A stretch of DNA of 64,000 bases, from assembly GCA_913057785.1 (NCBI GenBank), contig CAJXPD010000013.1:1-64000 (forward strand), in the 5' to 3' direction. A program made the position numbers and the translations under genes. Below, piece after piece: positions 1-8,556 of the stretch. Numbering within the stretch: the first letter of the stretch is position 1; every line of letters starts with the position of its first letter. A model generated the notes under the pieces. That model made no database searches. It had not been told where the DNA came from and saw only the letters and a list, made by a program, of their open reading frames with translations. The stretch comes from an uncultured Lewinella sp. (GTDB lineage Bacteria > Bacteroidota > Bacteroidia > Chitinophagales > Saprospiraceae).

Positions 1-45
1 CGTTGTAATTGCACTACAAAGTAAAGGGGAAAACGAGGGGAAGAT

Positions 46-108
46 GCTGGATTTTCTGTTTTTCGACGGTTTAAAACGCTTTTTGGAGCCAATGACTCGC
101 TTTTTGGT
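46..108 (-). promoter_or_regulatory. Degenerate inverted 21-bp-phased repeat array
   Basis: On the minus strand three A-tract elements lie exactly 21 bp apart. They read ACCAAAAAGCG (108 downwards), TCCAAAAAGCG (87 downwards) and TCGAAAAACAG (66 downwards). Spacing and core match the three plus-strand arrays at 188, 1907 and 4933, although the last two copies deviate from the ACC core. The orientation suits a minus-strand gene starting just left of the window. No minus-strand ATG occurs in 1-357, which agrees with that. This is inference from a weaker match than the other arrays. Confidence 0.4.
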
Positions 109-187
109 TTTTTGCTAGAAAATTATACTATTTAATTGAAAAACAGATATTTGTGTGAAGGTGTGGTAATTGGTGGAAAACGATTTT

Positions 188-241
188 TACCAAAAAAGGA
201 AGAGATGTAACCGAAAACCGGGAAGAATTGACCGAAAGCAG
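188..241 (+). promoter_or_regulatory. Triple 21-bp-phased ACC(A/G)AAA array, copy 1
   Basis: Three direct copies have their ACC at 189, 210 and 231: TACCAAAA, AACCGAAAA and GACCGAAAG, each followed by a purine-rich GGAAGA-like stretch. The exact 21-bp spacing places all copies on one face of the helix. The array sits 88 bp or more upstream of the TATCTTTG promoter element and about 130 bp upstream of the ATG at 360. Direct repeats at this spacing are typical of LytTR-domain response regulators; the regulator itself is not in the window. Confidence 0.65.
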
Positions 242-328
242 AAGACCACTGCTGAAATCCAGCTGAGGTCAGGGCCGAGATAGATTTTGCCTCAGAAAGT
301 CTTCAGATTCGTGACCTCAATTTTTGAG

Positions 329-336
329 TATCTTTG
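329..336 (+). promoter_or_regulatory. Bacteroidota -7 element for the DUF2911 gene
   Basis: TATCTTTG fits the Bacteroidota sigma-A -7 consensus TAnnTTTG. It lies 23 bp before the ATG at 360. No clear TTG is seen 19-20 bp upstream, so the promoter may need the activator presumed to bind the array at 188-241. Confidence 0.5.
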
Positions 337-359
337 GTTAAAACGAAATACCGTTTATC

Positions 360-1706
360 ATGAGAAAAATCTACCTACTAGCGGTTTCGCTATTCACTAT
401 TTCCCAATTGGTTTCCCAAAATCTAAAGACCCCTACCCTCAGTCCCTTCTCAGAGATTAAGCAGGAGGTTGGATTAACCGAAATAACCTTATCCTACGCC
501 CGACCTAGTGCCAAAGGACGAGCAGTGATGGGGGGCCTAGTACCCTATGACGAAACCTGGCGAACTGGAGCCAATGCTTCCACCAAACTCACCTTTACAG
601 AGGACGTCAAAATTGCAGGTAACAATCTTCCCGCTGGTACCTACGCCTTGTATACTATTCCGAATCAAAACGAATGGACCATTATTATTCATAAGAAGAC
701 AAATATGCGGAGTATTGCTGGAGGAAAAGTCAAAGCAGAGAATGACGCCTTCCGATTTACCGTGAAACCCATATCTAATCCGGTGGGAGTAGAAACCTTT
801 ACGATGCAGTTTACTGACCTTACGACCAACTCTTGTCACGTCCAGCTGTCTTGGGAGAATACCATTGTCAAATTCCCGATTGAGGTGGAGGTCGGCTCGA
901 AAATTGAAGCACAGATGGCGGAGCTTATGAAAGCACCGGATAAGATTTCGCACCGCACCTACTTTCGGGCTGCTGAGTATTACCTGCACAATAAAGTGGA
1001 TCTAAACCAGGCCATGGAATGGATTGATGCCGCATTAGCTAAGAGTGAAAACAACTTTCGCTATGGATTACTAAAATCCAAGATTTACAACGCACAAGGG
1101 AATCAAGAAAAGGCTATCAGCACTGTCAAGACGGCTAATAAATGGGCTACCGCTGCTAAGAATTCTAATTACATGGAGCAAACTCGTGTCTATCTGGCTG
1201 GTCTTGAAGAGGGATCTGGAGCACCAACTGATGATGACGCCAAGTCGACCAAGTATATAGAGGATGTTGCTAGTTTAGATAATATCCTTGATGCCCTATA
1301 TGCCTCTATTTCGGGGGAAAAAGGAGTATTACGAGATTGGGATCGATTTCGGAATCTGTTTATTCCAGAAGCGAGACTCATGCCCAGTAGCAAAAATCAA
1401 GAAGGTAAAGTCGGATATCGAATCATGTCGCCAGATGAGTATGTCGCCAGATCAGGCAAATGGCTGGAAGAAAACGGCTTCCATGAAGTAGAAATTAGCA
1501 GAGAAGAGGTGGAGTACGGTTCATTGGTGCATGTGTTCAGTACTTACGAGTCGTATCGATCCAAGGCGGACGAGAAACCGTTTGCTCGTGGAATCAACAG
1601 TATTCAGTTGATGAACGATGGTGAGCGTTGGTGGGTAATTCAGATTTATTGGTTGGGAGAAACAGAAGCTTTGCCTTTGCCAGCTGAATATTTACCAAAG
1701 AAGTAG
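360..1706 (+). CDS. Secreted DUF2911 protein with C-terminal NTF2-like domain
   Basis: The 448-residue product starts with a signal peptide (about 1-19, ending near VSQ). Residues about 25-175 match the DUF2911 family, with the characteristic YARPSAKGR and TWRTGANA segments and a GTYALYTIP strand. A helical, TPR-like stretch follows (about 185-275). Residues about 305-440 look like an NTF2/SnoaL-like cone fold, with a WDRFRNLF start and a WWVIQIYW end. DUF2911 proteins are periplasmic or secreted and have no known function. The tail domain is not standard for the family and may bind a small ligand. The gene stands alone before a strong terminator and shares the 21-bp array with the next two genes. 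Confidence 0.85.
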   Translation: MRKIYLLAVSLFTISQLVSQNLKTPTLSPFSEIKQEVGLTEITLSYARPSAKGRAVMGGLVPYDETWRTGANASTKLTFTEDVKIAGNNLPAGTYALYTIPNQNEWTIIIHKKTNMRSIAGGKVKAENDAFRFTVKPISNPVGVETFTMQFTDLTTNSCHVQLSWENTIVKFPIEVEVGSKIEAQMAELMKAPDKISHRTYFRAAEYYLHNKVDLNQAMEWIDAALAKSENNFRYGLLKSKIYNAQGNQEKAISTVKTANKWATAAKNSNYMEQTRVYLAGLEEGSGAPTDDDAKSTKYIEDVASLDNILDALYASISGEKGVLRDWDRFRNLFIPEARLMPSSKNQEGKVGYRIMSPDEYVARSGKWLEENGFHEVEISREEVEYGSLVHVFSTYESYRSKADEKPFARGINSIQLMNDGERWWVIQIYWLGETEALPLPAEYLPKK

Positions 1707-1763
1707 ACTCATTTCAAGAATCATGTATTGCTTGTAATTACCGTCTTAGATGTATAGTGTAGT

Positions 1764-1799
1764 AACAAAAAACGAGGCCTATAAGCCTCGTTTTTTGTT
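1764..1799. terminator. Intrinsic terminator (bidirectional form)
   Basis: A perfect 15-bp stem has arms 1764-1778 and 1785-1799 and a 6-nt loop. The A-rich 5' side and T-rich 3' side allow termination in both directions. It ends the DUF2911 transcript. Confidence 0.85.
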
Positions 1800-1906
1800 A
1801 TGGGTGACTGATCAATCCTGCTGCCCTGTCTTTTTTAATTATGCCTAAAATAATTGTATAAATATTTGACTTATAGGTTTGTGGGCTTGATCAATAGGAA
1901 GGCCAT

Positions 1907-1960
1907 TACCAAAAAAAGAAGCATTCCTACCAAAAGAAGATGGATTCCTACCAAAACCAG
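1907..1960 (+). promoter_or_regulatory. Triple 21-bp-phased TACCAAAA array, copy 2
   Basis: TACCAAAA occurs three times without a mismatch, with ACC at 1908, 1929 and 1950, exactly 21 bp apart. Copies two and three also share the preceding ATTCC. The array begins about 150 bp upstream of the usher-like gene (ATG 2058). It is the cleanest of the arrays. The rest of the 1707-2057 gap holds the terminator at 1764-1799 and no credible gene. Confidence 0.7.
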
Positions 1961-2057
1961 AAAATTAAATCCAAGCCTTGCAGAAATAGCTTTCTTTTGT
2001 AGCTGGGGAAAACCATTTACGCGATAATGACTACCCCGAAAGAAGCTGTAGACTATC

Positions 2058-4928
2058 ATGAAACATTTACGTGCGCTTTGCCTATGCATGTTGCTTGTGT
2101 ATGGCCCATCTTTGATTGGACAGGATGCTGCTCATGCTATCGAAATGTCTTTTACACAAGACAGTCTTCGGTTTGACGACGAATTTGGGGAATTGTCCAA
2201 TGTGTTAAAGATCAAGAATGGTTCCGATGAGGTTGTGACGGTCTTTCCAAAAGCAACACTTCCCAAGAATTGGCACCTGATTTTTGCCCTACCTGAAAAG
2301 CTAGTGCTCCAACCGAAGAGTCATAAGAATTTTCTTACCCTAGATCTGGCTGTTCCTACCACAGCGGATGGAGGAACTCACCACCGCATCGATCTAAGTT
2401 TGCAGAACAAGGAAGGCAAATTGATCGGACAGGAGTCCTTTCACGTATTCATACCTGTAGCTCGAAGTTGGGAGGCATATTGTGAATCCAATGAGCTATT
2501 TATACCCAAGGAGGGGAAGAAAACCTCGTTTGATATATTCGTTCGTAATACCGGGAATGTGGAGGAAGAATTGAAGGTTGATTTCTTGATGCATCCCAAC
2601 TTAGATGTGTTTAAAGGACCCGCTAAGAAAATAAAGCTAGCGGCAGGGGCTGATACTACCCTTTCCTACCAAATACGCTATCTGGAAGCGCCAGTTACTT
2701 CCCAAAAGCTACCCCTCCGGTTTATGCTGGAAAGCGCTTCTACCGATTACAAGGTGAAGGGCTATATCTTCTTCGTTCTACTCGATAATGAATATGATTT
2801 TCTAAATACTAGAGGTAAAAATCTATCCGTAGAGCTGTTTGCAGGAAATGCTGGAGAGAACAATAAGATAGGACTTGGTATCAGGGCAAACGGGCAAATA
2901 GATGTAAAAGAGAAGGGACGATTAGCAGTGGACGTAAATCTGCCAAATCTCCAAGGAAATTTAGATGTTGAGAATCGTTACCTGCTGCAGTATCAGGATG
3001 AAAAATTGGAAATGGAGGCGGGCAACGACTTTATTAGCACCGAATATCGCACAGCTAAAGATACAGAGAGCAATTGGGGCGTTGGGCTGGCCCAGTATCA
3101 CAGGAGCGGAGTGACTCAATTTAGTCTCAGTCGCCAAAATATCCTCAATAACAGGAGAATTAGTACTGAGTTGGAATACTTCAGTGATCCCAAAAGCAAA
3201 CGACATATCGCCACGAGCCAATTCGTCTTGGATATGCCCTATAGAGAAAGGGACAATGTCTATTTCTCAGTACAACACCTGCATGTGCGAGATCGGAGCG
3301 AAAAGGCATACGTGAGCAATGCACAGCAGTATCTCTTTCGTTATGAAGGGCGACATTCTATACAATGGAATAGCAACCTGGATATCAACTATACGACTCC
3401 TCGTTTTGAGCTGGCTGAGGCAGGTTTGCTCCAAGCTTCGGGCAATTTGGCCTATCGATCAAAAAACCAAAAACAAGAAGTTTCCTTCTGGGGAAATTTT
3501 ATCAATAAGGCTTCCAATAATTTTGAGAATGGTGAGCCCATAGCTTCTCTCCGTTATCAGCAATCCCAATATGCCTTGGATTACAGTTTTTTCCTGGGAT
3601 CTGAGACGATGGCTACCTTCGGATCTCACTACCAGTCCCAGATTCAAGACGCGCCGATCGATGCCAAGCTTGCTGCCTTCCCGTTTCAGTCTTCTAGATG
3701 GGGTTGGAAATTTGAGGCCCGACACAAAAGAGCTTTTTCACTCAGCGTGAATCGATCTTTTTCGACCCTGAAAGGATTGACAGATGTTACCGGCGAAAAT
3801 CACTTTCGCGAACGTAGTTGGGAAGTTCGTAGTCGTTTCCGGCATCGCTTTTTCTCGATCGACTACCAGTACCAAGACGGTTCCGATATCCCGGCTCTTC
3901 CTTCCGATTCTTTAATACTTGAAACGGCCGGACATTCACTGCATATGCAAGTGCAACAACGCAACTTTTATGCGGGACTGAAATACCAGCAGTTGGGGGA
4001 TGACAGTCGGCTGATTTTGCCGCTGATGGCAAGAGGGCGCCTCTGGGCGAATCGGATTTCCTATGGAGTGGCTAGTAATGTAATTTATCAGTTTGGGGAT
4101 CAGTCTGCGACCATGCTTGGAAGAGCGCACCTGGATTGGCATGTGGATAAAGGTTGGCATCTATTGCTAAGTGGGCAACTTAGCAAGCGGCAAGAACAGC
4201 TAGGCAGCCAAACGGCTACCCTTTCGCAGGACCTCAATAGCCAATTTGAAGTGGGAATCCGGAAGGACATGCGAGTGGAATTGCAACAAGGGCCTGCTCA
4301 TCACCTGAAGTTGTTGTGTTTCAAGGATGAAAATGGGAATGGTTTGTGGGATCAAGACGAAGAAGCCATGCCTGATATTCGGCTACATCTTACCTACAAG
4401 GAAACGGAAAGCCACGCTAGGGGACAAATCCGAGAAGCAGCTGTGTTCTCCAACGCCAAAGGAAAGGCCGAATTTAAGCATATGCCCGCGGGAACCTACC
4501 AGGTGACCATATTCCGCTTGGGAGCTTCCCAGGACAATTATTTTAGTACGACAGCGGAGGCTTTTGATCTTGAACTATTGACGAATCAAGATCTCTTATT
4601 GCCCTTTGGAAAAGGACAGCTAATTCAGGGGCAGGTGAACTTGGAAAGAGATGACTATTCTGCCCTTGGCGAACTACCGCTAAACGGCATCAAAATAACC
4701 GCTACGAATACCAACGGAAGGGTTTTTCAAGCGCTAACGGATAAGGAGGGTAAGTTTAGCCTCTTTGTGCCCTACAGCGAAAGTTATACGATTAAGCTTC
4801 GAAATCCTTTCGAAGAGCAGTTTGAGATGAAGCGAGGAGAGATAAAGTTATCGCTGGAACCCGATGTTGAAATTCCTGCGGTTCAATTGGTGTTGAAAGA
4901 GATTAGTGTAGAAGTAGAATGGAACTGA
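2058..4928 (+). CDS. Usher-like outer-membrane beta-barrel protein
   Basis: The 956-residue product has a signal peptide (about 1-22). Residues about 25-240 form Ig-like beta domains resembling NEW3/COG1470. A long region, about 265-735, consists of alternating aromatic and polar beta strands, as in an outer-membrane barrel. Two C-terminal carboxypeptidase-regulatory or SdrB-like beta domains follow (about 750-850 and 855-950); the first carries the calcium-binding-like DENGNGLWDQDE. Barrel plus C-terminal domains of this kind resemble alternate (CooC/TcfC-type) fimbrial ushers. The next gene encodes a PapD-like chaperone, which supports the idea. No pilin-like subunit gene is visible. Alternative: a structural outer-membrane protein unrelated to ushers. 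A near-consensus -7 element (TAGCTTTC) lies at 1987. Confidence 0.6.
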   Translation: MKHLRALCLCMLLVYGPSLIGQDAAHAIEMSFTQDSLRFDDEFGELSNVLKIKNGSDEVVTVFPKATLPKNWHLIFALPEKLVLQPKSHKNFLTLDLAVPTTADGGTHHRIDLSLQNKEGKLIGQESFHVFIPVARSWEAYCESNELFIPKEGKKTSFDIFVRNTGNVEEELKVDFLMHPNLDVFKGPAKKIKLAAGADTTLSYQIRYLEAPVTSQKLPLRFMLESASTDYKVKGYIFFVLLDNEYDFLNTRGKNLSVELFAGNAGENNKIGLGIRANGQIDVKEKGRLAVDVNLPNLQGNLDVENRYLLQYQDEKLEMEAGNDFISTEYRTAKDTESNWGVGLAQYHRSGVTQFSLSRQNILNNRRISTELEYFSDPKSKRHIATSQFVLDMPYRERDNVYFSVQHLHVRDRSEKAYVSNAQQYLFRYEGRHSIQWNSNLDINYTTPRFELAEAGLLQASGNLAYRSKNQKQEVSFWGNFINKASNNFENGEPIASLRYQQSQYALDYSFFLGSETMATFGSHYQSQIQDAPIDAKLAAFPFQSSRWGWKFEARHKRAFSLSVNRSFSTLKGLTDVTGENHFRERSWEVRSRFRHRFFSIDYQYQDGSDIPALPSDSLILETAGHSLHMQVQQRNFYAGLKYQQLGDDSRLILPLMARGRLWANRISYGVASNVIYQFGDQSATMLGRAHLDWHVDKGWHLLLSGQLSKRQEQLGSQTATLSQDLNSQFEVGIRKDMRVELQQGPAHHLKLLCFKDENGNGLWDQDEEAMPDIRLHLTYKETESHARGQIREAAVFSNAKGKAEFKHMPAGTYQVTIFRLGASQDNYFSTTAEAFDLELLTNQDLLLPFGKGQLIQGQVNLERDDYSALGELPLNGIKITATNTNGRVFQALTDKEGKFSLFVPYSESYTIKLRNPFEEQFEMKRGEIKLSLEPDVEIPAVQLVLKEISVEVEWN

Positions 4929-4932
4929 CCAT

Positions 4933-4986
4933 AACCAAAAACAAGCCGATAATTACCTAAATCAGCTCTTTTACTACCAAAACCCG
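4933..4986 (+). promoter_or_regulatory. Triple 21-bp-phased ACC-AAA array, copy 3
   Basis: ACC cores occur at 4934, 4955 and 4976, again exactly 21 bp apart (AACCAAAAA, TACCTAAAT, TACCAAAAC). The array starts 5 bp after the usher-like stop codon and lies about 86-128 bp upstream of the chaperone start at 5062. The chaperone gene therefore probably has its own promoter under the same regulator. Confidence 0.65.
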
Positions 4987-5061
4987 AAAACCTCCATCAG
5001 GACTTTGATTAATGTCCTTTTTTTGTATGAAAGTCGTTCATATTCAAAAAAATCATATTGC

Positions 5062-5853
5062 ATGGAATTCCTACGGATCAGCCGTATTAATTTGCTCCTC
5101 CTGTGTATACTCATTGTGCAGGGGAGCCAGGCGCAATCTTTTTCAGTTAAGCCCACCAGTCTTCAATATCCTTTAGAACCTGGCCAATCCGGGTACCGTC
5201 ACATCACTGTAACCAATATGACGGATGAACCCAAGACCTATACCGTCTCAAAAGGCGATTTCATGCCGGATTCCTTGGGTAATACACTTCGCTACCCTTC
5301 CGGTACTACCCCACGTTCTTGCTCGGAGTGGTTACAGATCTCTCCTAGCACTTTTGACCTTGCCCCCAATGAAAGTAAAAAGATTCGAATTGCGATTGAG
5401 GTGCCACCGGGAGAAGGTACAACCAAGTGGGCGGAACTATATATCCGCGCAGAAGAAGAATTATTATCCCTGCCAGCCTTGGCAGATAAGTCCTTACAAT
5501 CTCAACTGCAAGCACAGGGGAGAATAGCCGTTCCTGTTCTTCAGTCTCCAGCTTCCAATGTTGCTTTTGAAGCCAAAGTAGCCAATATGCGGGCGGCCAA
5601 TTATAGTGAAGTAAAGATGTATTATGCCGATCTGATCAACAGTGGAGATAAATTAGTTACTGGGCAGATCCTTCGGACCATTACACATTTAGACACAGGT
5701 CAGAAGAAACAGCTTCCTCCAGATGAAAGAAAAACCATCGAATTTCCGTTGCCGGACGATTTAGTGGAAGGAAGCTATCAGATCACAACCATCTGGCAGG
5801 TGGATTATCAGAAAAGACCAAAGGGTGCTAGGCTGCAAATTGAATTGGAATAA
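5062..5853 (+). CDS. PapD-like periplasmic chaperone family protein
   Basis: The ATG at 5062 is chosen over the upstream in-frame ATG at 5005 because it gives a proper signal peptide (MEFLRISRINLLLL.., cleaved near SQAQS). The mature 240-residue protein has two Ig-like domains. The first carries the pattern of Bacteroidota fimbrial-chaperone/DUF916-like proteins: an SVKP start, PGQSGYRHITVTN, a SCSEWLQISP segment and an LAPNESKKIRI strand. The second covers about 150-262. PapD-type chaperones hold secreted subunits in the periplasm and pass them to an usher. The neighbouring large barrel gene and shared operator array suggest the two work together. The client subunit is not identified. Confidence 0.65.
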   Translation: MEFLRISRINLLLLCILIVQGSQAQSFSVKPTSLQYPLEPGQSGYRHITVTNMTDEPKTYTVSKGDFMPDSLGNTLRYPSGTTPRSCSEWLQISPSTFDLAPNESKKIRIAIEVPPGEGTTKWAELYIRAEEELLSLPALADKSLQSQLQAQGRIAVPVLQSPASNVAFEAKVANMRAANYSEVKMYYADLINSGDKLVTGQILRTITHLDTGQKKQLPPDERKTIEFPLPDDLVEGSYQITTIWQVDYQKRPKGARLQIELE

Positions 5854-5886
5854 TATCATAGATTTTCACTGTAAAATCCCCCTGCT

Positions 5887-6804
5887 ATGCTGGATCATAA
5901 ACGCTTTGTATTGCTCATCGGGAGCTTGATGCTGTTGACTAATATAGCAATCTCCCAAACCTATCTGGATACAGTTTATTACGAAAATGATACTACTCAA
6001 ATATTTCAAATCAAGGAACTTTCTGTGGAAAAGAAAGAACCCGCTGGTCTTTGGCTGGAATACTTCCCAACTGGAGCACTAAAAATTAGCTGCTCTCGGC
6101 TCGGAGAAACCTACGAAGGGCTATATCAGCAGTTCTATGAAGATGGCCAAGTACACAAGCGCTTTGCCTACAAAGACCAAAAGATCGAAGGACCATACCT
6201 GGTCTACTATTCAGATAGTACTTTGAAATTAAGTGCTAATTACGACACAGGTAAAGTAAATGGCGATTGGATAAGCTATCATCCTAACGGACAAGAAAGA
6301 ATCAAGGTGCTGTACATCCAAGGTAAAAAGCATGGGCCATGGTATATGTACTACCAAGACGGTAGGCTACAAACACAAGGGGTATATGAACATGGGCTAA
6401 AAATTAAGGCTTGGGAATCCTATTATCCTGGTGGGCAGTTGCACTCTAAAGGAGAATATGTTGACAATAAATTTGCTGGACAATGGCTGGTATATCACGA
6501 AAATGGTGAACTGAAACAGGAGGGAGAATATATAGGAGGCCGATCAGAGGGAGCTTGGAATTTTTACCACGATAATGGCCAGCTGGCTAAAATTGGGGTC
6601 TTCAGTAAAAACAGAAAAATTGGAGAGTGGAAGCACTACTATGATAATGGACAACTACAGTTTGTCCTGCCTTTCAGTGAAAATGGAGAACTGCATGGTA
6701 TTGCAAAGGCCTTCGATATAGAAGGAGAGATTATCGAAGAGATTGAATACAAATATGGGGAAAAACAACTTATCACGGATCAAGTCAACTTAACGAAGGA
6801 ATAG
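5887..6804 (+). CDS. Secreted MORN/YwqK-type repeat protein
   Basis: The 305-residue protein starts with a signal peptide (about 1-23). It then carries about nine repeats of roughly 23 residues with the pattern G-x-W-x-x-Y-[YH]-x-[NDS]-G-[QE]-[LE], for example WLVYHENGEL and WNFYHDNGQL. These are the MORN-variant repeats of the YwqK/toxin_YwqK family. In Bacteroidota such proteins are usually exported and probably mediate protein or envelope contacts; no enzymatic residues are apparent. It follows the chaperone by 33 bp with no promoter seen, so it may be co-transcribed. Confidence 0.75.
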   Translation: MLDHKRFVLLIGSLMLLTNIAISQTYLDTVYYENDTTQIFQIKELSVEKKEPAGLWLEYFPTGALKISCSRLGETYEGLYQQFYEDGQVHKRFAYKDQKIEGPYLVYYSDSTLKLSANYDTGKVNGDWISYHPNGQERIKVLYIQGKKHGPWYMYYQDGRLQTQGVYEHGLKIKAWESYYPGGQLHSKGEYVDNKFAGQWLVYHENGELKQEGEYIGGRSEGAWNFYHDNGQLAKIGVFSKNRKIGEWKHYYDNGQLQFVLPFSENGELHGIAKAFDIEGEIIEEIEYKYGEKQLITDQVNLTKE

Positions 6805-6835
6805 ACGACTAGATCTCCTTCCTTAAGGGAGCTTC

Positions 6836-6854
6836 CCCTAAAACTTAGGGTTTT
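6836..6854 (+). terminator. Short intrinsic terminator
   Basis: The stem CCCTAA (6836-6841), loop AAC and TTAGGG (6845-6850) are followed by TTTT. It lies 32 bp after the YwqK-like stop. A second small hairpin, CTTACC/GGTAAG, is at 6888-6905. The stem is short, so strength is uncertain. Confidence 0.45.
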
Positions 6855-7038
6855 AATTCCGATCAGACCTTCGATCGAGATAAGCATCTTACCTGTGTAG
6901 GTAAGGCCCGGATATTCCTGGTTTTACCCCTTAGAACTTCACAAGTTAGTTCCCTATACCTCATAGAAGGGGAATTTGCCCCCCTTTATTGGACAATCCG
7001 TTTGCCTAAAAATCCGGATCCCTTATTACTTTTATTGA

Positions 7039-8556
7039 ATGAAGATAGAAGGATCTCCTGATCGAAGAGGCACTCCCACAGATTGGAATATTTTCACCAT
7101 CTCTTTATTGGTGCTGGTGGCCTGCACACTGCCACTTTTAATTTGGCCAGCAGGAAGCCAGCAATTACTCCTTCAATGGAAGGTAACCATTGAAGATAAT
7201 TTCGGTACAAGCTATCAGCTACTCTCCATTGCTGTGCTTGTTTTTGTATTCTGGATCGCTTTCAGTAAGTACGGCCAGATTAAGCTGGGGACTAATACGT
7301 ATAACTTTAGCACTTTTAGCTGGGTGTCCATGCTATTCTGCGCCGGAGTGGCTACTGGTATCATTTATTGGGGTACGATTGAATGGGCGTATTACATGGA
7401 TACCCCGCCTTTTGGATTAGAGCCAGGGAGTAATGAAGCCATTGAGTTTGCAGCAACATACGGAACCTTTCATTGGGGTATTGTTGGTTGGGCTTATTAC
7501 AGTCTACCCGCCGTGGCACTTGCTTATGTATACTATGTCAAAAAGATACCGATGCTCCGCATAAGTAAGGCCTGTCAGCGAGTGCTCGGGTCACAGGCTG
7601 ACGGAGTGGTAGGTAAAACGATTGATATCTTATTTATGGTCGGGCTGCTCGGATCAACCGGCACTTCAATGGGATTGGGAACCCCCATGATCACCGCTGG
7701 TGTTTCTACTCTATTAAACATTCCGGACACTTTTGTACTGAAGCTAATAGTCATCCTATTTTGTGCTATTGTATTTTCAATTTCAGTGTACATGGGCTTG
7801 GGCAAGGGCATCAAACGCTTAAGCAATCTTAACACCACGACTGCGATTATTTTATTGCTGGTGATTTTGTTTATTGGTCCTACTGTGTTCATTGTAAAAA
7901 TGAGTGTCAATAGCTTGGGCTTGTTAACCCAGAACTTCATTCGAATGATAACTTGGACTGATCCGCTTACCAATTCCCGCTTTGTAGAAGACTGGAGCAT
8001 TTTTTATTGGGCTTGGTGGGTAGCTGTTGGCCCTTTTATGGGCATTTTTATCGCCAAGATATCAGGCGGCCGAACCATCAAAGAAATGATTTTAGGGACG
8101 ATACTTTATGGCGGTGCAGGATGTGCGCTTTTCTATGCCATTTTGGGTAACTATGCATTACATATGGAGCTGAGTGGCCAGCTACCCATCCTTGAAATGG
8201 TACGGGAAGGGCAAGCGGCACAGGCGATAGCTACCATCATTGCTAGCCTCGGTAACGGAACGATAGTATTGACAATTTTCTGCTTGATGAGTATCATATT
8301 TATGGCAACAAGTTTTGACTCTACCTCCTACACCTTGGCTTCTTGTGCTACCAAACGATTGGAAGTGCATCAGGACCCCAGTCGTTGGCAACGCCTATTT
8401 TGGGCCTTCACTTTGATTCTCCTGCCCATTGCTTTGATGTATGTTGGTGGTTTAGAATCGCTAAAGCTGGCAGTTCTAATTTCGGCACTACCATTGGTTT
8501 TTGTCTATCTACTGATCAGCATTTCTTTATATCTGAATCTAAAAGAACATCAATGA
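7039..8556 (+). CDS. BCCT family (betaine/carnitine/choline) transporter
   Basis: The 505-residue protein has about 12 transmembrane helices and the hallmarks of the betaine-carnitine-choline transporter family. These are a glycine-rich segment GVATGIIYWG (about 104-113), and the conserved tryptophan-rich TM8 block DWSIFYWAWWVAVGPFMG followed by FIAKISGGRT (about 318-346). The family imports quaternary-ammonium or sulfonium solutes such as glycine betaine, carnitine, choline or DMSP at the inner membrane. The substrate cannot be read from the sequence. It is the first gene of a five-gene co-directional run and overlaps the next start by ATGA (8553-8556), which implies translational coupling. 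Confidence 0.9.
   Translation: MKIEGSPDRRGTPTDWNIFTISLLVLVACTLPLLIWPAGSQQLLLQWKVTIEDNFGTSYQLLSIAVLVFVFWIAFSKYGQIKLGTNTYNFSTFSWVSMLFCAGVATGIIYWGTIEWAYYMDTPPFGLEPGSNEAIEFAATYGTFHWGIVGWAYYSLPAVALAYVYYVKKIPMLRISKACQRVLGSQADGVVGKTIDILFMVGLLGSTGTSMGLGTPMITAGVSTLLNIPDTFVLKLIVILFCAIVFSISVYMGLGKGIKRLSNLNTTTAIILLLVILFIGPTVFIVKMSVNSLGLLTQNFIRMITWTDPLTNSRFVEDWSIFYWAWWVAVGPFMGIFIAKISGGRTIKEMILGTILYGGAGCALFYAILGNYALHMELSGQLPILEMVREGQAAQAIATIIASLGNGTIVLTIFCLMSIIFMATSFDSTSYTLASCATKRLEVHQDPSRWQRLFWAFTLILLPIALMYVGGLESLKLAVLISALPLVFVYLLISISLYLNLKEHQ

Noticed and set aside
2-118. Open plus-strand frame from the window edge to a TAG at 116-118
   Set aside because: It has no recognisable domain, lies across the inverted 21-bp array, and could be open by chance.
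8343-8552. N-terminal extension of the SDR frame
   Set aside because: It runs inside the BCCT gene in another frame; the ATG at 8553 gives a normal SDR N-terminus.
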